From the NCBI RefSeq assembly GCF_051967035.1, contig NZ_JBQCKK010000014.1:1-64000 (forward strand): a stretch of 64,000 nucleotides of DNA, in the 5' to 3' direction. Source of the DNA: Brevibacillus sp051967035. GTDB lineage: Bacteria; Bacillota; Bacilli; Brevibacillales; Brevibacillaceae. Position numbers and translations under genes: made by a program. The notes beneath the pieces were generated by a model. The model was not told the DNA's origin, ran no database searches, and saw nothing but the letters and a program-made list of their open reading frames with translations. Shown here one piece after another: positions 45,139-54,774 of the stretch (position 1 is the stretch's first letter; each line of letters opens with the position of its first letter).

Positions 45139-46639
45139 CCCGCTTCCTGACCTTATGCAACAGCTCGGAGACGAGCGGCTCGCGCAGGAGCGCCATCACG
45201 GCCACGTAGACCAATGCGCCGCCTGCAATGCCGATCGGCACATACAGCCAGACGGACAGAAGCGACAGCCACGGGTCGACGAGCACAATCGCCGCTCCCA
45301 TAACCGCGCAGGCCAAAAGCGTCCTGGCTACCGTCTGGAGAAAGCTCGCCCGAACGGGGCTGCCTACCGCCCGCCAGAGCAGGATGAACAGCAAAAGCGC
45401 CTGACAAATGGCGGATACCGCATTCGCCAGCGCGATGCCGCCGTGTCCGAGAAGCGGGATCAACAGCCAGTTGGCAAGCACGTACACGCCTATTCCGATC
45501 GCCCCGATCATGACGGGCGTTTTGGTGTTTTCCAGCGCGTAAAAAGCGCGGGTGAGCAAATCCCGGGCTGCCAGGAAGTACAGGCCCAGGCCGTAAAACG
45601 GCAACGCCCAGGCTGTCAGGGCAACCGAGCGCTCGTCGAATGCGCCGCGCTCAAAGGCGAGCCGCACGACCGGCTCCGCGTACAAGGCAAGTCCGACCGT
45701 GACGGGGACGAGCAGGATGAACAGATAAGCAAGCCCTTTTTGCAGGATGTGCTTCATCTCGGTCATCTCGCCCCGTTTCACGTGACTGGCCAACAACGGG
45801 AACAGCGGCAGCGTAAACGCCCCGACGAAAATCGCCATCGGCATTTGCACGATCTGATTCGCATTGGCAAGCGCGGAGACGACTCCCGTTCCTACGCCTT
45901 CTGCAAAGCCTCTTTCCATAAACGTCGTCGCTTGGGCCACCACAGCCCCGATCAAGATCGGGATGACGCGTTCCCCCATTCCTTTCAAGGAAGCGTCGTC
46001 ACGCCAGGCGAGCGACAGGCGGTGCCGATAGCCGAAGCCGCGCAAGGTCGGCAGCATCACAAGCATCGCCGCCAGGTAGCCGATACTCGTTGCAATCGCC
46101 AGTCCCACCGCTCCGTACAGCGGCACGAGCACGTACATGCCGACGATCACGAGCGCTCCGTTTGCCACCGTCCCCAGCGTCGGGGTAAAAAAATGCTGGT
46201 GCGCGTTGCACAGGCTCGACCACAAGCCCGTCAGCCCGATGAAGACGGCGGAAGGCCACATCCATTGCAGCATCGTGGCGGTCAGCGCCAGCTTTTCCCC
46301 GGACAGACCGAACAGCGCTGCCAGCTGGTAGGAAAACACGATGCCCAGCACAGACACCAGCGCGAATAGGCCCACAATGATCGCAAGCATCTTGTGATAC
46401 AGTTCGCCAGTCGGCTCTTTTTTCTCCATCAGCCCGCGCATCGTCGGGATCAAAACCGCGTTGATCGCGCCGGGTACAACCAGAAACAGCGTCAACGGGA
46501 TCGTGGCAGCAATGTTGAACGCATCCGCCTCCATCCCCGTACCGTACAGACTGGAGACGTACACGCTGCGAAAAAAACCCAGCAGTCTTCCCGCGAGAGT
46601 CAGCACGACAATCATGGAAGCAATCTTGAACAAACTCAT
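45113..46639 (-). CDS. murJ: Lipid II flippase MurJ
   Basis: 508 residues, about 14 membrane segments. Start SLFKIASMIVVLTLAGRLLG and 'ASTLLGFFRSVYVSSLYGTG' -like region (LLGFFRSVYVSSLYGTG) are MurJ/MviN features, as is EADAFNIAATIPLTLFLVVP. Flips lipid II to the outer side of the membrane. It is placed in the polymer cluster, so it may instead act for the secondary polymer; Bacillales often have several such proteins. ATG 46639. Confidence 0.9.
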   Translation of the reverse strand: MSLFKIASMIVVLTLAGRLLGFFRSVYVSSLYGTGMEADAFNIAATIPLTLFLVVPGAINAVLIPTMRGLMEKKEPTGELYHKMLAIIVGLFALVSVLGIVFSYQLAALFGLSGEKLALTATMLQWMWPSAVFIGLTGLWSSLCNAHQHFFTPTLGTVANGALVIVGMYVLVPLYGAVGLAIATSIGYLAAMLVMLPTLRGFGYRHRLSLAWRDDASLKGMGERVIPILIGAVVAQATTFMERGFAEGVGTGVVSALANANQIVQMPMAIFVGAFTLPLFPLLASHVKRGEMTEMKHILQKGLAYLFILLVPVTVGLALYAEPVVRLAFERGAFDERSVALTAWALPFYGLGLYFLAARDLLTRAFYALENTKTPVMIGAIGIGVYVLANWLLIPLLGHGGIALANAVSAICQALLLFILLWRAVGSPVRASFLQTVARTLLACAVMGAAIVLVDPWLSLLSVWLYVPIGIAGGALVYVAVMALLREPLVSELLHKVRKRATPAAGRS

Positions 46640-46822
46640 GAGTCCATTCTCCTATCTCTCATTCCAAAACGAAGGGGGCCGTCGCCTAATCGCAATCGCA
46701 CACCGATCGTTTCTTCGTTCGAACCATGTAGACAGTCGTTTTTTCTCAACCTGTTCCAGCTCAAACCCATCTGTTATCATATCTTATTTCTCGCGTTCCT
46801 ACCAACCTCTTTCCGCCCCAGC

Positions 46823-46852
46823 TTGCTTGCAGGTTGCCGGATTCATTATAAT
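46823..46852 (+). promoter_or_regulatory. Promoter of the polymerase gene
   Basis: TTGCTT (46823-46828), 18 bases, TATAAT (46847-46852); 41 bases before the ATG at 46893. Confidence 0.65.
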
Positions 46853-46892
46853 GGGTAGGTTAATCCCTGCCTGTAGGAGGACTACAAACAAA

Positions 46893-48155
46893 ATGAGAGA
46901 AACCGTGTTGAAGTGGGGAAGCCAATCAACCACGTGGTTGTATCTGCTGTTGGCCTATCCGGTAATCGACTATGTTTTGCGAAAAATTCTACCGATTCCA
47001 GTCGTTTCGTCTTTTTGGGATGAAGCGTTGCTCATCGTCCTGATGGCGTTTACGTTCGGCGCCTTTTTGCAAACGAACCGAACGATGCCTGGAATCAAAC
47101 ATCTGCTCCGTGCCTTTTTCGTCCTCGGTCTTGCCTTGACGGTCACGGACATGGCCAACTGGGAAGCTAGCGTGGAAGGTTTTCGCTCCGTCTACCAGTA
47201 CATCATCGCCTTTTTGATGGGCTTTTATTTGCTGAAGTCCGCCGATGATCTGGACAAGTTTACGAAAGTCCTCGCCCTGATCGGGTTTTTGGCTGCCATC
47301 GTCGGGGTGATGCAAGTCGTCCTCGGGGTCAAAACGCCCGAATCGTGGGTGCAGGAAGGCGAAGCGATCACGACGCGCGCCTTTTCGTTCGTCACCAGTC
47401 CAAACGTGCTGGGCAGCTACATGGCCTTGATCGCGCCGGTGGCCGCCGGACTGTTCATGAAGGCGACCAGCCGCAAGGAAAAAGGGGTGTGGGCGGTCGT
47501 CACCCTGACGACGTTGCTCGCCCTGTTGTTGACCGGATCGCGCGGAGCCTGGTTCGCGCTGGCGTTTGCCCTGTTCGTCTGCTTTTACATATGGAACAAA
47601 CGGATCGCCGGGTATTTGGTGCTCGCGGGCATCATCGGGCTTGTGGCCCTGTTCTTCGTCCCGGAATCGGTTCCGATGGTAGGCACGGTGAAAAATCGCA
47701 TTTTCACCCTGTTTACCCCTGAATACTTCGAATCGAGCAGCCAGGGCGGACGTGTAGGCCGCTGGGGCGAAGCGTATGACAAAATGCGCATCGAGCCGCT
47801 GTTTGGCGTCGGTCTCGGCCATCACGGCGGAGCTGTGGCGTCCAGGCATTTCGGCACGATCTACTCGGACAGCTACTTCTTCAAAAGTCTCGCAGAGTTT
47901 GGCCTGATCGGGATCATCCTGTTGATCGGCCTGGTCGTCTCCATGCTGAAATACGGGGCCCGGCTTGTTCGCAAGCTGCAAGACTCGCCGCACTTTTTCC
48001 CGGTGCTCGGGCTATTTGGCGGGTTGATTGCCGTTGCGACGCACAACCTTGTAGAAAACATTTTCGAGGTGCCGTTCATGGCCCTCTATTTCTGGCTGTT
48101 TGGCGGCTTCCTCTGCGCTCTGTTCGTCGACCAAACACAAAACAAAAGGTGGTGA
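46893..48155 (+). CDS. O-antigen ligase/polymerase (Wzy_C) family membrane protein
   Basis: 420 residues from ATG 46893 (TAGGAGGAC 12 bases upstream). About 11 membrane segments; the large outer loop between the last ones has the family motif region RVGRWGEAYDKMRIEPLFGV, GLGHHGG and DSYFFKSLAEFGLIG. Such proteins polymerise or ligate polysaccharide units outside the membrane. The frame is open upstream for 144 codons, but that part is antisense to murJ. Followed 4 bases later by the VCBS gene, so co-transcribed. Confidence 0.87.
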   Translation: MRETVLKWGSQSTTWLYLLLAYPVIDYVLRKILPIPVVSSFWDEALLIVLMAFTFGAFLQTNRTMPGIKHLLRAFFVLGLALTVTDMANWEASVEGFRSVYQYIIAFLMGFYLLKSADDLDKFTKVLALIGFLAAIVGVMQVVLGVKTPESWVQEGEAITTRAFSFVTSPNVLGSYMALIAPVAAGLFMKATSRKEKGVWAVVTLTTLLALLLTGSRGAWFALAFALFVCFYIWNKRIAGYLVLAGIIGLVALFFVPESVPMVGTVKNRIFTLFTPEYFESSSQGGRVGRWGEAYDKMRIEPLFGVGLGHHGGAVASRHFGTIYSDSYFFKSLAEFGLIGIILLIGLVVSMLKYGARLVRKLQDSPHFFPVLGLFGGLIAVATHNLVENIFEVPFMALYFWLFGGFLCALFVDQTQNKRW

Positions 48156-48159
48156 ACCT

Positions 48160-49788
48160 ATGCGCCGCAATCCTGTTCTCTCTACGATAAGCTGGGCGCT
48201 GTACGCCATTGCCCTGTTTTTGATTTACCATTTGCTTGTCAAGCCCGCGTTTCTTGATTTGACGTGGATCGCTTTGCTGATTTTTTTGCCGCTACTCGCT
48301 TTTTGCTACTACGTGATCCATCCGTCCGAACGGCGCCAGGTGCTCGTGTTTACCATCGGCTTCTTGCTGCTGGATCGCGCCCTGACCCGCGTGGACGTCA
48401 AAACGACAGCGGCTCTCTTGATCGGTGGCGCCGTTGCCGTTATCGTGATTGCCCTGCTGGCCAAATGGTACGGCCGCTTGAACTGGCGCGCAGTCGGCGT
48501 GCTCGTGCTGATCGCCGTGCTGGCCAATGTCACATTCAACCGCTATACCCTGACGGCTTTGAGCCATTTCACCGTGCAGTATGAGTCCAGCCGGCTGTAC
48601 AACGGCGACTGGGTGAACTACTTCCCGATGACGCTATACGACGTCGACGGCGACGGCAAAATGGAGATCGTCACCTACGGCAACGCCGAGGAGTTGCCTT
48701 TGCCGGAAAAGACAGAAAAGCCGGAGACAGAGGAAGAGAAGCACGCATTGGCGGAAAAGTTGCGCCATTTGCAGGCGGAGCCGCTCGCGCTCTACGTCCT
48801 GACGTGGAAAGACGGCCAGATGGTCCGCATGCCCAACGAACAAATCCCCGCAGAGACGATGACGCGGATCAAGGAAAAGCTGCCGACCGACTACCCGGGC
48901 TTCCCGTATTACACGCTCAAGGACGGGCAGCTCGTGCCAAACGTGCAGCGTCAGGCTTACTCGGAAGCGATGATGCAGGCGGGCACGACGGCTCACCGCG
49001 CCTTTGTGCTCGACATGAACAACATCGCCAACATGCTGGAACAAAATCAGGGCAGCATGGATGTACGCCAGGAGCTGGGCAGCAAATACAAGCAGTTGCA
49101 CATTACAAACGGCATGCTGACCGGTACGTATGACGGCAAACCGTTCGGCGGCACGACAAAAGCGACCAAGCTGCTCTCGACCATGATGCTGCCGGATGGC
49201 CGCGAAGGGCTGATTGTCATCGGCGAGCATTTGAGTGTGCTGGCTGTCGAACCGGACGGCACGTTGACGGAAGCGTACCAGTTGACGCGCAAGCAGGCAG
49301 AGCTGGCTACTGGCGAGTTCATCCCTGCCGACATCGACCGCGACAACGTAGACGAGCTGCTCGTAGCAGGCCGTCCTTCCTACATCCTGAAGCCAAAGCC
49401 GGATGGTACCTGGGACATTCTCTGGACAAGCGACGACCGCGACAAGACCTTCCGCTTCTCCAACTTCGCAGCGGTTGGCAGCGACCAGACGCCGGAGATC
49501 ATCGCCAAGGCGAGAAGCTGGGTCAGCACGACAGACGCGCCTTACCTGTCCGGCTTCGCCTACACACCTGAAGGGTTGAAGCAAAACTGGCGCATTTACT
49601 TGCCGCTCATCAACGTCCAGGTCGGCGATATCGACGGCGACAAACAGAACGAAATCGTCGCCTCCATGGAAAATACGCACCGCATTCTCGTGTTCAAACA
49701 GCACGGCATCCCTGTATTCTGGCTGACCATCGTTCTGTTCGCGGGACTGCTCGGATACGGAATCGTAAGGAGGGTTCGCCATGCGTAA
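48160..49788 (+). CDS. Membrane protein with integrin-like (FG-GAP/VCBS) Ca-binding repeats
   Basis: 542 residues from ATG 48160 (AAAAGGTGGTGAACC). Five or six N-terminal membrane segments (about 9-140), a large outer part, and one C-terminal segment (about 515-535, IPVFWLTIVLFAGLLGYGI). Ca-type loops DVDGDGKMEIVTYG (about 169), DIDRDNVDELLVAG (about 389) and DIDGDKQNEIVASM (about 490) are typical of seven-bladed FG-GAP propellers. It sits between a polysaccharide polymerase and a lipoprotein, so it could anchor or scaffold the polymer outside. I know no named family with this topology. Confidence 0.75.
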   Translation: MRRNPVLSTISWALYAIALFLIYHLLVKPAFLDLTWIALLIFLPLLAFCYYVIHPSERRQVLVFTIGFLLLDRALTRVDVKTTAALLIGGAVAVIVIALLAKWYGRLNWRAVGVLVLIAVLANVTFNRYTLTALSHFTVQYESSRLYNGDWVNYFPMTLYDVDGDGKMEIVTYGNAEELPLPEKTEKPETEEEKHALAEKLRHLQAEPLALYVLTWKDGQMVRMPNEQIPAETMTRIKEKLPTDYPGFPYYTLKDGQLVPNVQRQAYSEAMMQAGTTAHRAFVLDMNNIANMLEQNQGSMDVRQELGSKYKQLHITNGMLTGTYDGKPFGGTTKATKLLSTMMLPDGREGLIVIGEHLSVLAVEPDGTLTEAYQLTRKQAELATGEFIPADIDRDNVDELLVAGRPSYILKPKPDGTWDILWTSDDRDKTFRFSNFAAVGSDQTPEIIAKARSWVSTTDAPYLSGFAYTPEGLKQNWRIYLPLINVQVGDIDGDKQNEIVASMENTHRILVFKQHGIPVFWLTIVLFAGLLGYGIVRRVRHA

Positions 49789-50599
49789 ACGGACAAAGGC
49801 ATGGGCATTGCTCGCTGCCATCTGCACCGCCTCTCTGCTCGGCGGCTGCACGTATGAGTCCGACACGAAAGCATTTGCCACCACCAACTTTGATACGCAG
49901 CCCGCGCCGCCGACCACGGCCCAAACCGAATCGGCGGCCGAATGGCTGAAAACCGCTCTGGAAAAAGGGAAAACAGCGGAAGAAGCACAGGCATTCTGGT
50001 ACAGAGGCCACGTGCTGAATCGCATCCTCGCCCGGACGACGACCAGCATGTTCGACGGGGCCGTCCTCAACGGCAAAGGGTACAACGTCGGTACGCGCAT
50101 CGCCGCACAGCCTTACACGTACTATCGCATCGGCGACAAGCGCTACATCCGCACGAATGATTACTGGGTGACCGCGCCGGAGGAACCGCTCGAATTCGAC
50201 GTGCTGAAAGGCTTCGAGGACTGGCTGCCGTACATGGACCGGGCCGTGCAACTGCCGGATGAAAAAATAATCGGCGTCGTCTGCGTGCCTTTCCAGGTGA
50301 AGATGACCGGCGCAGAATGGCTGAAAAACAGCGAAAGCCCGCTGTTTGAGCCGCTGAAAAAGCTGGTCGGCGACCGCCCCGACCTCGAATATATTTTGAA
50401 AGAATCGACGATCAAGGCGACGTTTTGGTTCGGCAAGGAAGATCGCCTGATTCACCAGTACGAGACATGGATCATCCTGCCGCTGCCGGAGGCCGGCACG
50501 ATGGACCAGCAGGTGAAGTTCAACCTGTACAAGTACGGCGACACCGGCGGCATCAACATCAAAGAGCCGGAAGAAGTGGAAAAATATTTGCTGTACTAG
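49781..50599 (+). CDS. Lipoprotein of unknown function
   Basis: 272 residues. Signal peptide with lipobox LLGGC (Cys23; MRKRTKAWALLAAICTASLL before it), then a Pro/Thr-rich linker (PAPPTTAQTESAAEW). The mature part is reminiscent of LppX/LolA/outer lipid-binding folds by strand pattern (FDGAVLNGKGYNVGTRIAAQ...), but this is a guess. It overlaps the end of the VCBS gene by 8 bases, so it is translationally coupled and likely acts with it on the outer side of the membrane. Confidence 0.75.
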   Translation: MRKRTKAWALLAAICTASLLGGCTYESDTKAFATTNFDTQPAPPTTAQTESAAEWLKTALEKGKTAEEAQAFWYRGHVLNRILARTTTSMFDGAVLNGKGYNVGTRIAAQPYTYYRIGDKRYIRTNDYWVTAPEEPLEFDVLKGFEDWLPYMDRAVQLPDEKIIGVVCVPFQVKMTGAEWLKNSESPLFEPLKKLVGDRPDLEYILKESTIKATFWFGKEDRLIHQYETWIILPLPEAGTMDQQVKFNLYKYGDTGGINIKEPEEVEKYLLY

Positions 50600-50630
50600 G
50601 CGCTGGTTTCGGTACAGCCGCTGGCAATCG

Positions 50631-50671
50631 AAAAGAGCCTGCTGCGAGTCATATCGCGGCAGGCTCTTTGT
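50631..50671. terminator. Bidirectional terminator
   Basis: AAAGAGCCTGCTGCGA and TCGCGGCAGGCTCTTT form a 16-bp stem with A and T runs; ends the polymer operon (plus) and the MFS gene (minus). Confidence 0.85.
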
Positions 50672-50702
50672 TTGGTTGCGCTTCGGCAAGGCATCGCCTT
50701 TC

Positions 50703-51857
50703 TTACAGCCCGAGGCCCGCTGCTTTGCCGGACCTGCCCAGGAACAGGCTGTAGACGAAGGCGACTGCCGAGCATATCCCCATCGCCCAGTAGAGCGTCG
50801 CCCCTCCGCTGTGCTGAAACAGCCAGCCGCCGACGAGCGAGCCGATGATGCCGGAAATGCCGAAAAACAACACGGCCAGCACCGTTTGCCCTGTCGCCTT
50901 CCACTCTTCCGGGATGATGCTGTACAGGTACTGAATCGTAGCTGTGTAAAACAGGACAAAGGTGACACCCTGCGTCACTTGCAGATAAACCACCCACTCC
51001 GCCGAAGGGGCGATTGCAGAGAGCACGTAACGGATCGTGTACACTGCCGAGGCGAGCGTAATCAGCCTGAGTTCGCTCCAGCGGGCAAGCAGTCTGGCAC
51101 TGATCGCGAAAAACGCGACCTCGCTCACCGCCGCCAAAAACCACGCTTGCCCGACATCCCCCGTCGTGCCGCCCAGGCTCTGCACGTAGACGCCAAGGAA
51201 GCTGTCGTTCGTCCGGTGCGGAGTCGCTGCAATCAGCACGAGCAGAAAGAATCGCTGCGTTTGCGGGTAGAAGATAAATTGCTTCAGCTCCCGCCAGGAC
51301 AACGACTTGCTGCTGGCAGGCGCGTCCTGCATGACGAGAGCGCATGCGTAGGCAATTACGCCGTAGCCGACAAACAGCCAGACGAGTTGCTCCATCCCCA
51401 GCCGATCAAGCGTCCAGCCGATGAACAGCGACGCCGTTGCGTAGCCGACTGCGCCAAACGTGCGGATGGAGCCGAAACTTGTGCCGTGCAGCTCGGCAAT
51501 CCGGTAGTTGAGGCTCTCGGTCAGCGGATCGGTCGGCAGCAGGAAAACATACATCGCACCTACCAGCAAAAACAGCGCGAAAAACGAAGCCGAGGTGAAC
51601 AGCAGGACCCCTGCCGCGATGGACAGGCCCAAGGTCAACAGAATGATCCGCCTGATCGTCTTGGAACGGTCGCTCACCATCCCCCAAAACGGCTGGGACA
51701 AGATGCCGATAAACGAGCCTGCCCCGATCCATACGCCGATTTGCGTCGGCGTGATGCCGCGATAAGTCAAATAGACGGGCAAAAACGAAATGAAAATGGA
51801 CAACAGGGAAAAGTAAAAGAAATTGTAGGCTCGCAAGCTCAGTATGGCCGTATTCAC
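50703..51857 (-). CDS. MFS transporter
   Basis: 384 residues with 12 membrane segments. The loop 2-3 motif GILSQPFWGMVSDRSKTIRR is MFS motif A. Of the LacY/nucleoside-symporter-like MFS_1-type used for sugars or small metabolites ('YRGITPTQIGVWIGAGSFIG'). ATG 51857. Monocistronic, converging on the polymer operon. Substrate not predictable. Confidence 0.88.
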   Translation of the reverse strand: MNTAILSLRAYNFFYFSLLSIFISFLPVYLTYRGITPTQIGVWIGAGSFIGILSQPFWGMVSDRSKTIRRIILLTLGLSIAAGVLLFTSASFFALFLLVGAMYVFLLPTDPLTESLNYRIAELHGTSFGSIRTFGAVGYATASLFIGWTLDRLGMEQLVWLFVGYGVIAYACALVMQDAPASSKSLSWRELKQFIFYPQTQRFFLLVLIAATPHRTNDSFLGVYVQSLGGTTGDVGQAWFLAAVSEVAFFAISARLLARWSELRLITLASAVYTIRYVLSAIAPSAEWVVYLQVTQGVTFVLFYTATIQYLYSIIPEEWKATGQTVLAVLFFGISGIIGSLVGGWLFQHSGGATLYWAMGICSAVAFVYSLFLGRSGKAAGLGL

Positions 51858-51892
51858 GTTCCACCTCTTCTTTGTACGGGAATAGAAAGATA

Positions 51893-51935
51893 GCCTCGCA
51901 AGCCCTGTTCCAGGCTCCGAGGCTCGGCACTCTTT
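51893..51935 (-). terminator. Hairpin after the first glycosyltransferase
   Basis: AGCCTCGGAGCC...GGCTTGCGAGGCT on the minus strand, with a short ATCTTTC tail; a weak terminator. Confidence 0.45.
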
Positions 51936-51939
51936 TCCG

Positions 51940-53304
51940 TTATCCGCTCACTAGCTCGTTCATCAGCTCGGCAAGCTGTCTCGCCTGCTCGCGGCGCTCG
52001 TACGGCTTCACGCGCTCCGCAAAATCGGCTCCGCGCGCCTCGCGGCTACCCGCCTTCCCGTTCTGCTCCTTCCATTCGCGATACAGATGCAGGTACGCCT
52101 GCTTGATCGCATCCTTCTCTTCCGGATCAGCCACCTGGCCCAAGCGGAACTTCTCGATGATCTCTGTCGCTTCCCCTGCTTTGTTCAGCGCGAGAATCGG
52201 ATTGCCGATGCCCATGTATTCGTACAGCTTGCCTGGAATGTACGCCCCTGCGTCAGCGGACACGTCCCCGATGAGCAAAAGGACGTCGGCTGCTTTCATC
52301 AAGCCGAGCGCCTCCTTGTGCGGCAGGTTGCCCAGGACGCGCACGACGTCACGAAGCCCGAGCGCTTCCACGCAATCGCGGTTTTCCGAATACCCGGGAT
52401 AGTCAAACACGCCTGCGAAGCTAAAGAGGAGCTCTCGCCTGTCCACCTGTCCCTCGTCGATCAGTTCGCGAATCGCTTGCAGCAACAGCCGCGGATTGCG
52501 CTTTTGATACAAAATGCCCGCGTAGACCGCATGGAATTTCCCCGGCGCCGCATGACTCGGCGTCAGCTCCCGAAAGTCGGCCTGGTCGAAGCCGTTGTAG
52601 ATCAGCTCCATCCGCTTGATCCGCTCCTGATGCTTCTTGCGGAAATTGGCGGCGAAGGTGGCGGTGACGGTCGTAATCGCATCGGCCTTTTCCATCACTC
52701 GCGCTTCCATCCGCTCTTCCAGCCGTTCGCGCCAGGCGATGCCGGAGGTGTGCATGTTTTGCGTCCACGGATCGCGGAAGTCCGCCACCCATTTGCAGCC
52801 GAACTCATCCGCGAGCTTCTCGGCAATCAAGTGGTTGGTGACAGGTCCGGAGGTGGAAAAAATCACATCAATTTTTTCCCGGCGCATGACTTCCCGCCCC
52901 AGCTTGAGCGCATTGGGCAGCCACAGAATCTGGTCGTCCGGGATCAGCAGATACGGCTTGAGCTTTTTCAAGACGTTCACGACCTGCTTTTTCACCCGTG
53001 CCTTCCACGATGCCCGCGGCGCGGCGCTGGCGATGGCGGTCGAGCCACTTGCGCCAGAAGCCGCGGCTTGTCCTCTCCCCGGCAGCAGCTGCCACTCCTT
53101 TGCCCGGTGAATCTTCACCTCGGGCGGAAGCTGCGCCAAAAGCGATGGATCCAGCGTGGCGTGGTAGGCCGGATCGACGGTAAGCACGTGGACGTTCCAG
53201 CCGAACTCCCCCAAATATTTGGCCATTTTCAAGGGCCGTGGAACACCGCCGCCGCCGATGGGCGGGAATATGTAGCATAGGAGTAACACGTTGTGCGCTT
53301 TCAT
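51940..53304 (-). CDS. Glycosyltransferase, family 4
   Basis: 454 residues, GT-B fold. N-terminal acceptor half begins NVLLLCYIFPPIGGGGVPRP; the C-terminal donor half contains AGILYQKRNPRLLLQAIREL and the nucleotide-sugar motif GKLYEYMGIGNPILALNKAG with the paired Glu. The central insert with a Ser/Ala-rich segment (about 78-97, SGASGSTAIASAAPRASW) is low complexity. Divergent from the second GT4. Probably adds a sugar to the cluster's polymer. Confidence 0.88.
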   Translation of the reverse strand: MKAHNVLLLCYIFPPIGGGGVPRPLKMAKYLGEFGWNVHVLTVDPAYHATLDPSLLAQLPPEVKIHRAKEWQLLPGRGQAAASGASGSTAIASAAPRASWKARVKKQVVNVLKKLKPYLLIPDDQILWLPNALKLGREVMRREKIDVIFSTSGPVTNHLIAEKLADEFGCKWVADFRDPWTQNMHTSGIAWRERLEERMEARVMEKADAITTVTATFAANFRKKHQERIKRMELIYNGFDQADFRELTPSHAAPGKFHAVYAGILYQKRNPRLLLQAIRELIDEGQVDRRELLFSFAGVFDYPGYSENRDCVEALGLRDVVRVLGNLPHKEALGLMKAADVLLLIGDVSADAGAYIPGKLYEYMGIGNPILALNKAGEATEIIEKFRLGQVADPEEKDAIKQAYLHLYREWKEQNGKAGSREARGADFAERVKPYERREQARQLAELMNELVSG

Positions 53305-53367
53305 CTTGCAACCGTCCTTCTCGTTTTTGCGTTTTCCATCCTAAACGATACCACAAGTGCTGTCTTA

Positions 53368-53396
53368 TTGCGAATCTATCAGCCATCTGCTATAGT
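53368..53396 (+). promoter_or_regulatory. Promoter of the second glycosyltransferase gene
   Basis: TTGCGA (53368-53373), 17 bases, TATAGT (53391-53396), 75 bases before the ATG. Confidence 0.65.
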
Positions 53397-53470
53397 GAGT
53401 ATGGCTTTAATCGCTCCTCCATGAACAAGCCTCGACAGAGGTTTTCTTACTAAGATTCGGGTGAATTGAC

Positions 53471-54604
53471 ATGAGCAAACTACGCGTCCTCCACGTGATT
53501 GGCGGGGGGGAATTCGGCGGTGCGGAACAACATATTCTCAATCTGGTTACGACTTTTCCTGCGGAGGAGGTAGACGTCGCAGTCATCTGCTTCTACGATT
53601 CGCTCTTTGCCGAGAAGCTCCGGGCGGCTGGCATCCACGTGATCGCGTTGCACCAGTTCGGACGCTTCGATATTCGGCTGCTGCAAGCGCTGCGGCGCAC
53701 CTTCCTTGCCTTTGGGCCAGCCATCATCCACACGCACGGGATCAAGGCCAACTTTTTTTCGCGGCTTGCGGCCCTTGGCATGAACGTACCGCTGCTGACT
53801 ACCGTACACAGCTCGCTGCGCTACGATTACACAGGCGCATTGGCCTATGCGATCGTCAGCATGATGGAACGAAGCACCCGCCACTGGAACCGGCACTACA
53901 TCGCCATCAGCGGCGCCATTGCCGACGTCCTGCGCGAACAGGGCGTGAAGCCTTCCGCGATCAGCGTGATCTACAACGGGATGGATTTGTCCCCCTACCG
54001 GCAGGATCAACTCCGCGAGAGCGATCGCAGTCGTTTACGCGCGGAATGGAACGTGCCGCAGGATGCTTTTTTGTTCGGAACCGTAGCGCGATTCGTTCCA
54101 GTCAAAGGGTTGCCGATCCTGCTTGATGCCTTTCACGCGCTTGTCCGCGACAAGCGATCCGCGCCTTATCTCGTGCTGATCGGCGACGGTTCGGAACGTC
54201 CGGCACTGGAAGCGAAGGCAGAGGAGCTGGGACTGTCGGAGCGCGTCCGTTTTGCCGGGTTTCGCCAGGACATTCCCGCTTGCTTGCACGCCATCGACGG
54301 CTTTGTTCACTCCTCCCTGTACGAAGGGCTGGGCTACACGATCATCGAAGCGATGGCCTCCCAGGTGCCTGTCGTCGCCAGCAACGTGGGCGGCGTGAAG
54401 GAATTCGTCTACCAGGAACGCACGGGGCTGGTTGTCGAGCCGAATGATCCCGCGGCACTGGCGCGCGCCATGGAACGGCTCTGGACTTCGCCGCAGCTGC
54501 GGGAGACGATGGTGCAAAACGCCCTGGAAAAAGTCGAATCGACTTTCACGATTCAGCAGATGACGGCGCAAATTTTGTCCCTGTACCGAAAGCTGTTGTC
54601 ATGA
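53471..54604 (+). CDS. Glycosyltransferase, family 4 (group 1)
   Basis: 377 residues. Begins LRVLHVIGGGEFGGAEQHIL, typical of GT4, and has IIHTHGIKANFF; the donor half has GTVARFVPVKGLPILLDAFH, LIGDGSERPALEAKAEELGL and the motif SSLYEGLGYTIIEAMASQVPV. A weak ribosome site (GGGTGA) suggests modest translation. Followed by a terminator. Likely a polymer glycosyltransferase. Confidence 0.9.
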   Translation: MSKLRVLHVIGGGEFGGAEQHILNLVTTFPAEEVDVAVICFYDSLFAEKLRAAGIHVIALHQFGRFDIRLLQALRRTFLAFGPAIIHTHGIKANFFSRLAALGMNVPLLTTVHSSLRYDYTGALAYAIVSMMERSTRHWNRHYIAISGAIADVLREQGVKPSAISVIYNGMDLSPYRQDQLRESDRSRLRAEWNVPQDAFLFGTVARFVPVKGLPILLDAFHALVRDKRSAPYLVLIGDGSERPALEAKAEELGLSERVRFAGFRQDIPACLHAIDGFVHSSLYEGLGYTIIEAMASQVPVVASNVGGVKEFVYQERTGLVVEPNDPAALARAMERLWTSPQLRETMVQNALEKVESTFTIQQMTAQILSLYRKLLS

Positions 54605-54606
54605 CC

Positions 54607-54651
54607 GAAGCACGACTGGCTGTCCCCAAGACACTGCTCGTGCTTTTTTCG
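54607..54651 (+). terminator. Terminator of the second glycosyltransferase gene
   Basis: GAAGCACGA...TCGTGCTT followed by TTTTCG; stem of eight to nine bases with a long loop. Confidence 0.65.
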
Positions 54652-54774
54652 TTGCCCGCGGCGCGATAAAAATGTTTGAAAAATCTGCCTTTTCCATTGC
54701 TTCTGCCGGGATAATCTGGTTACATAGAACAGGAACGATGATGATGAATCGCACGTGAAAGGATGAGACGACAC

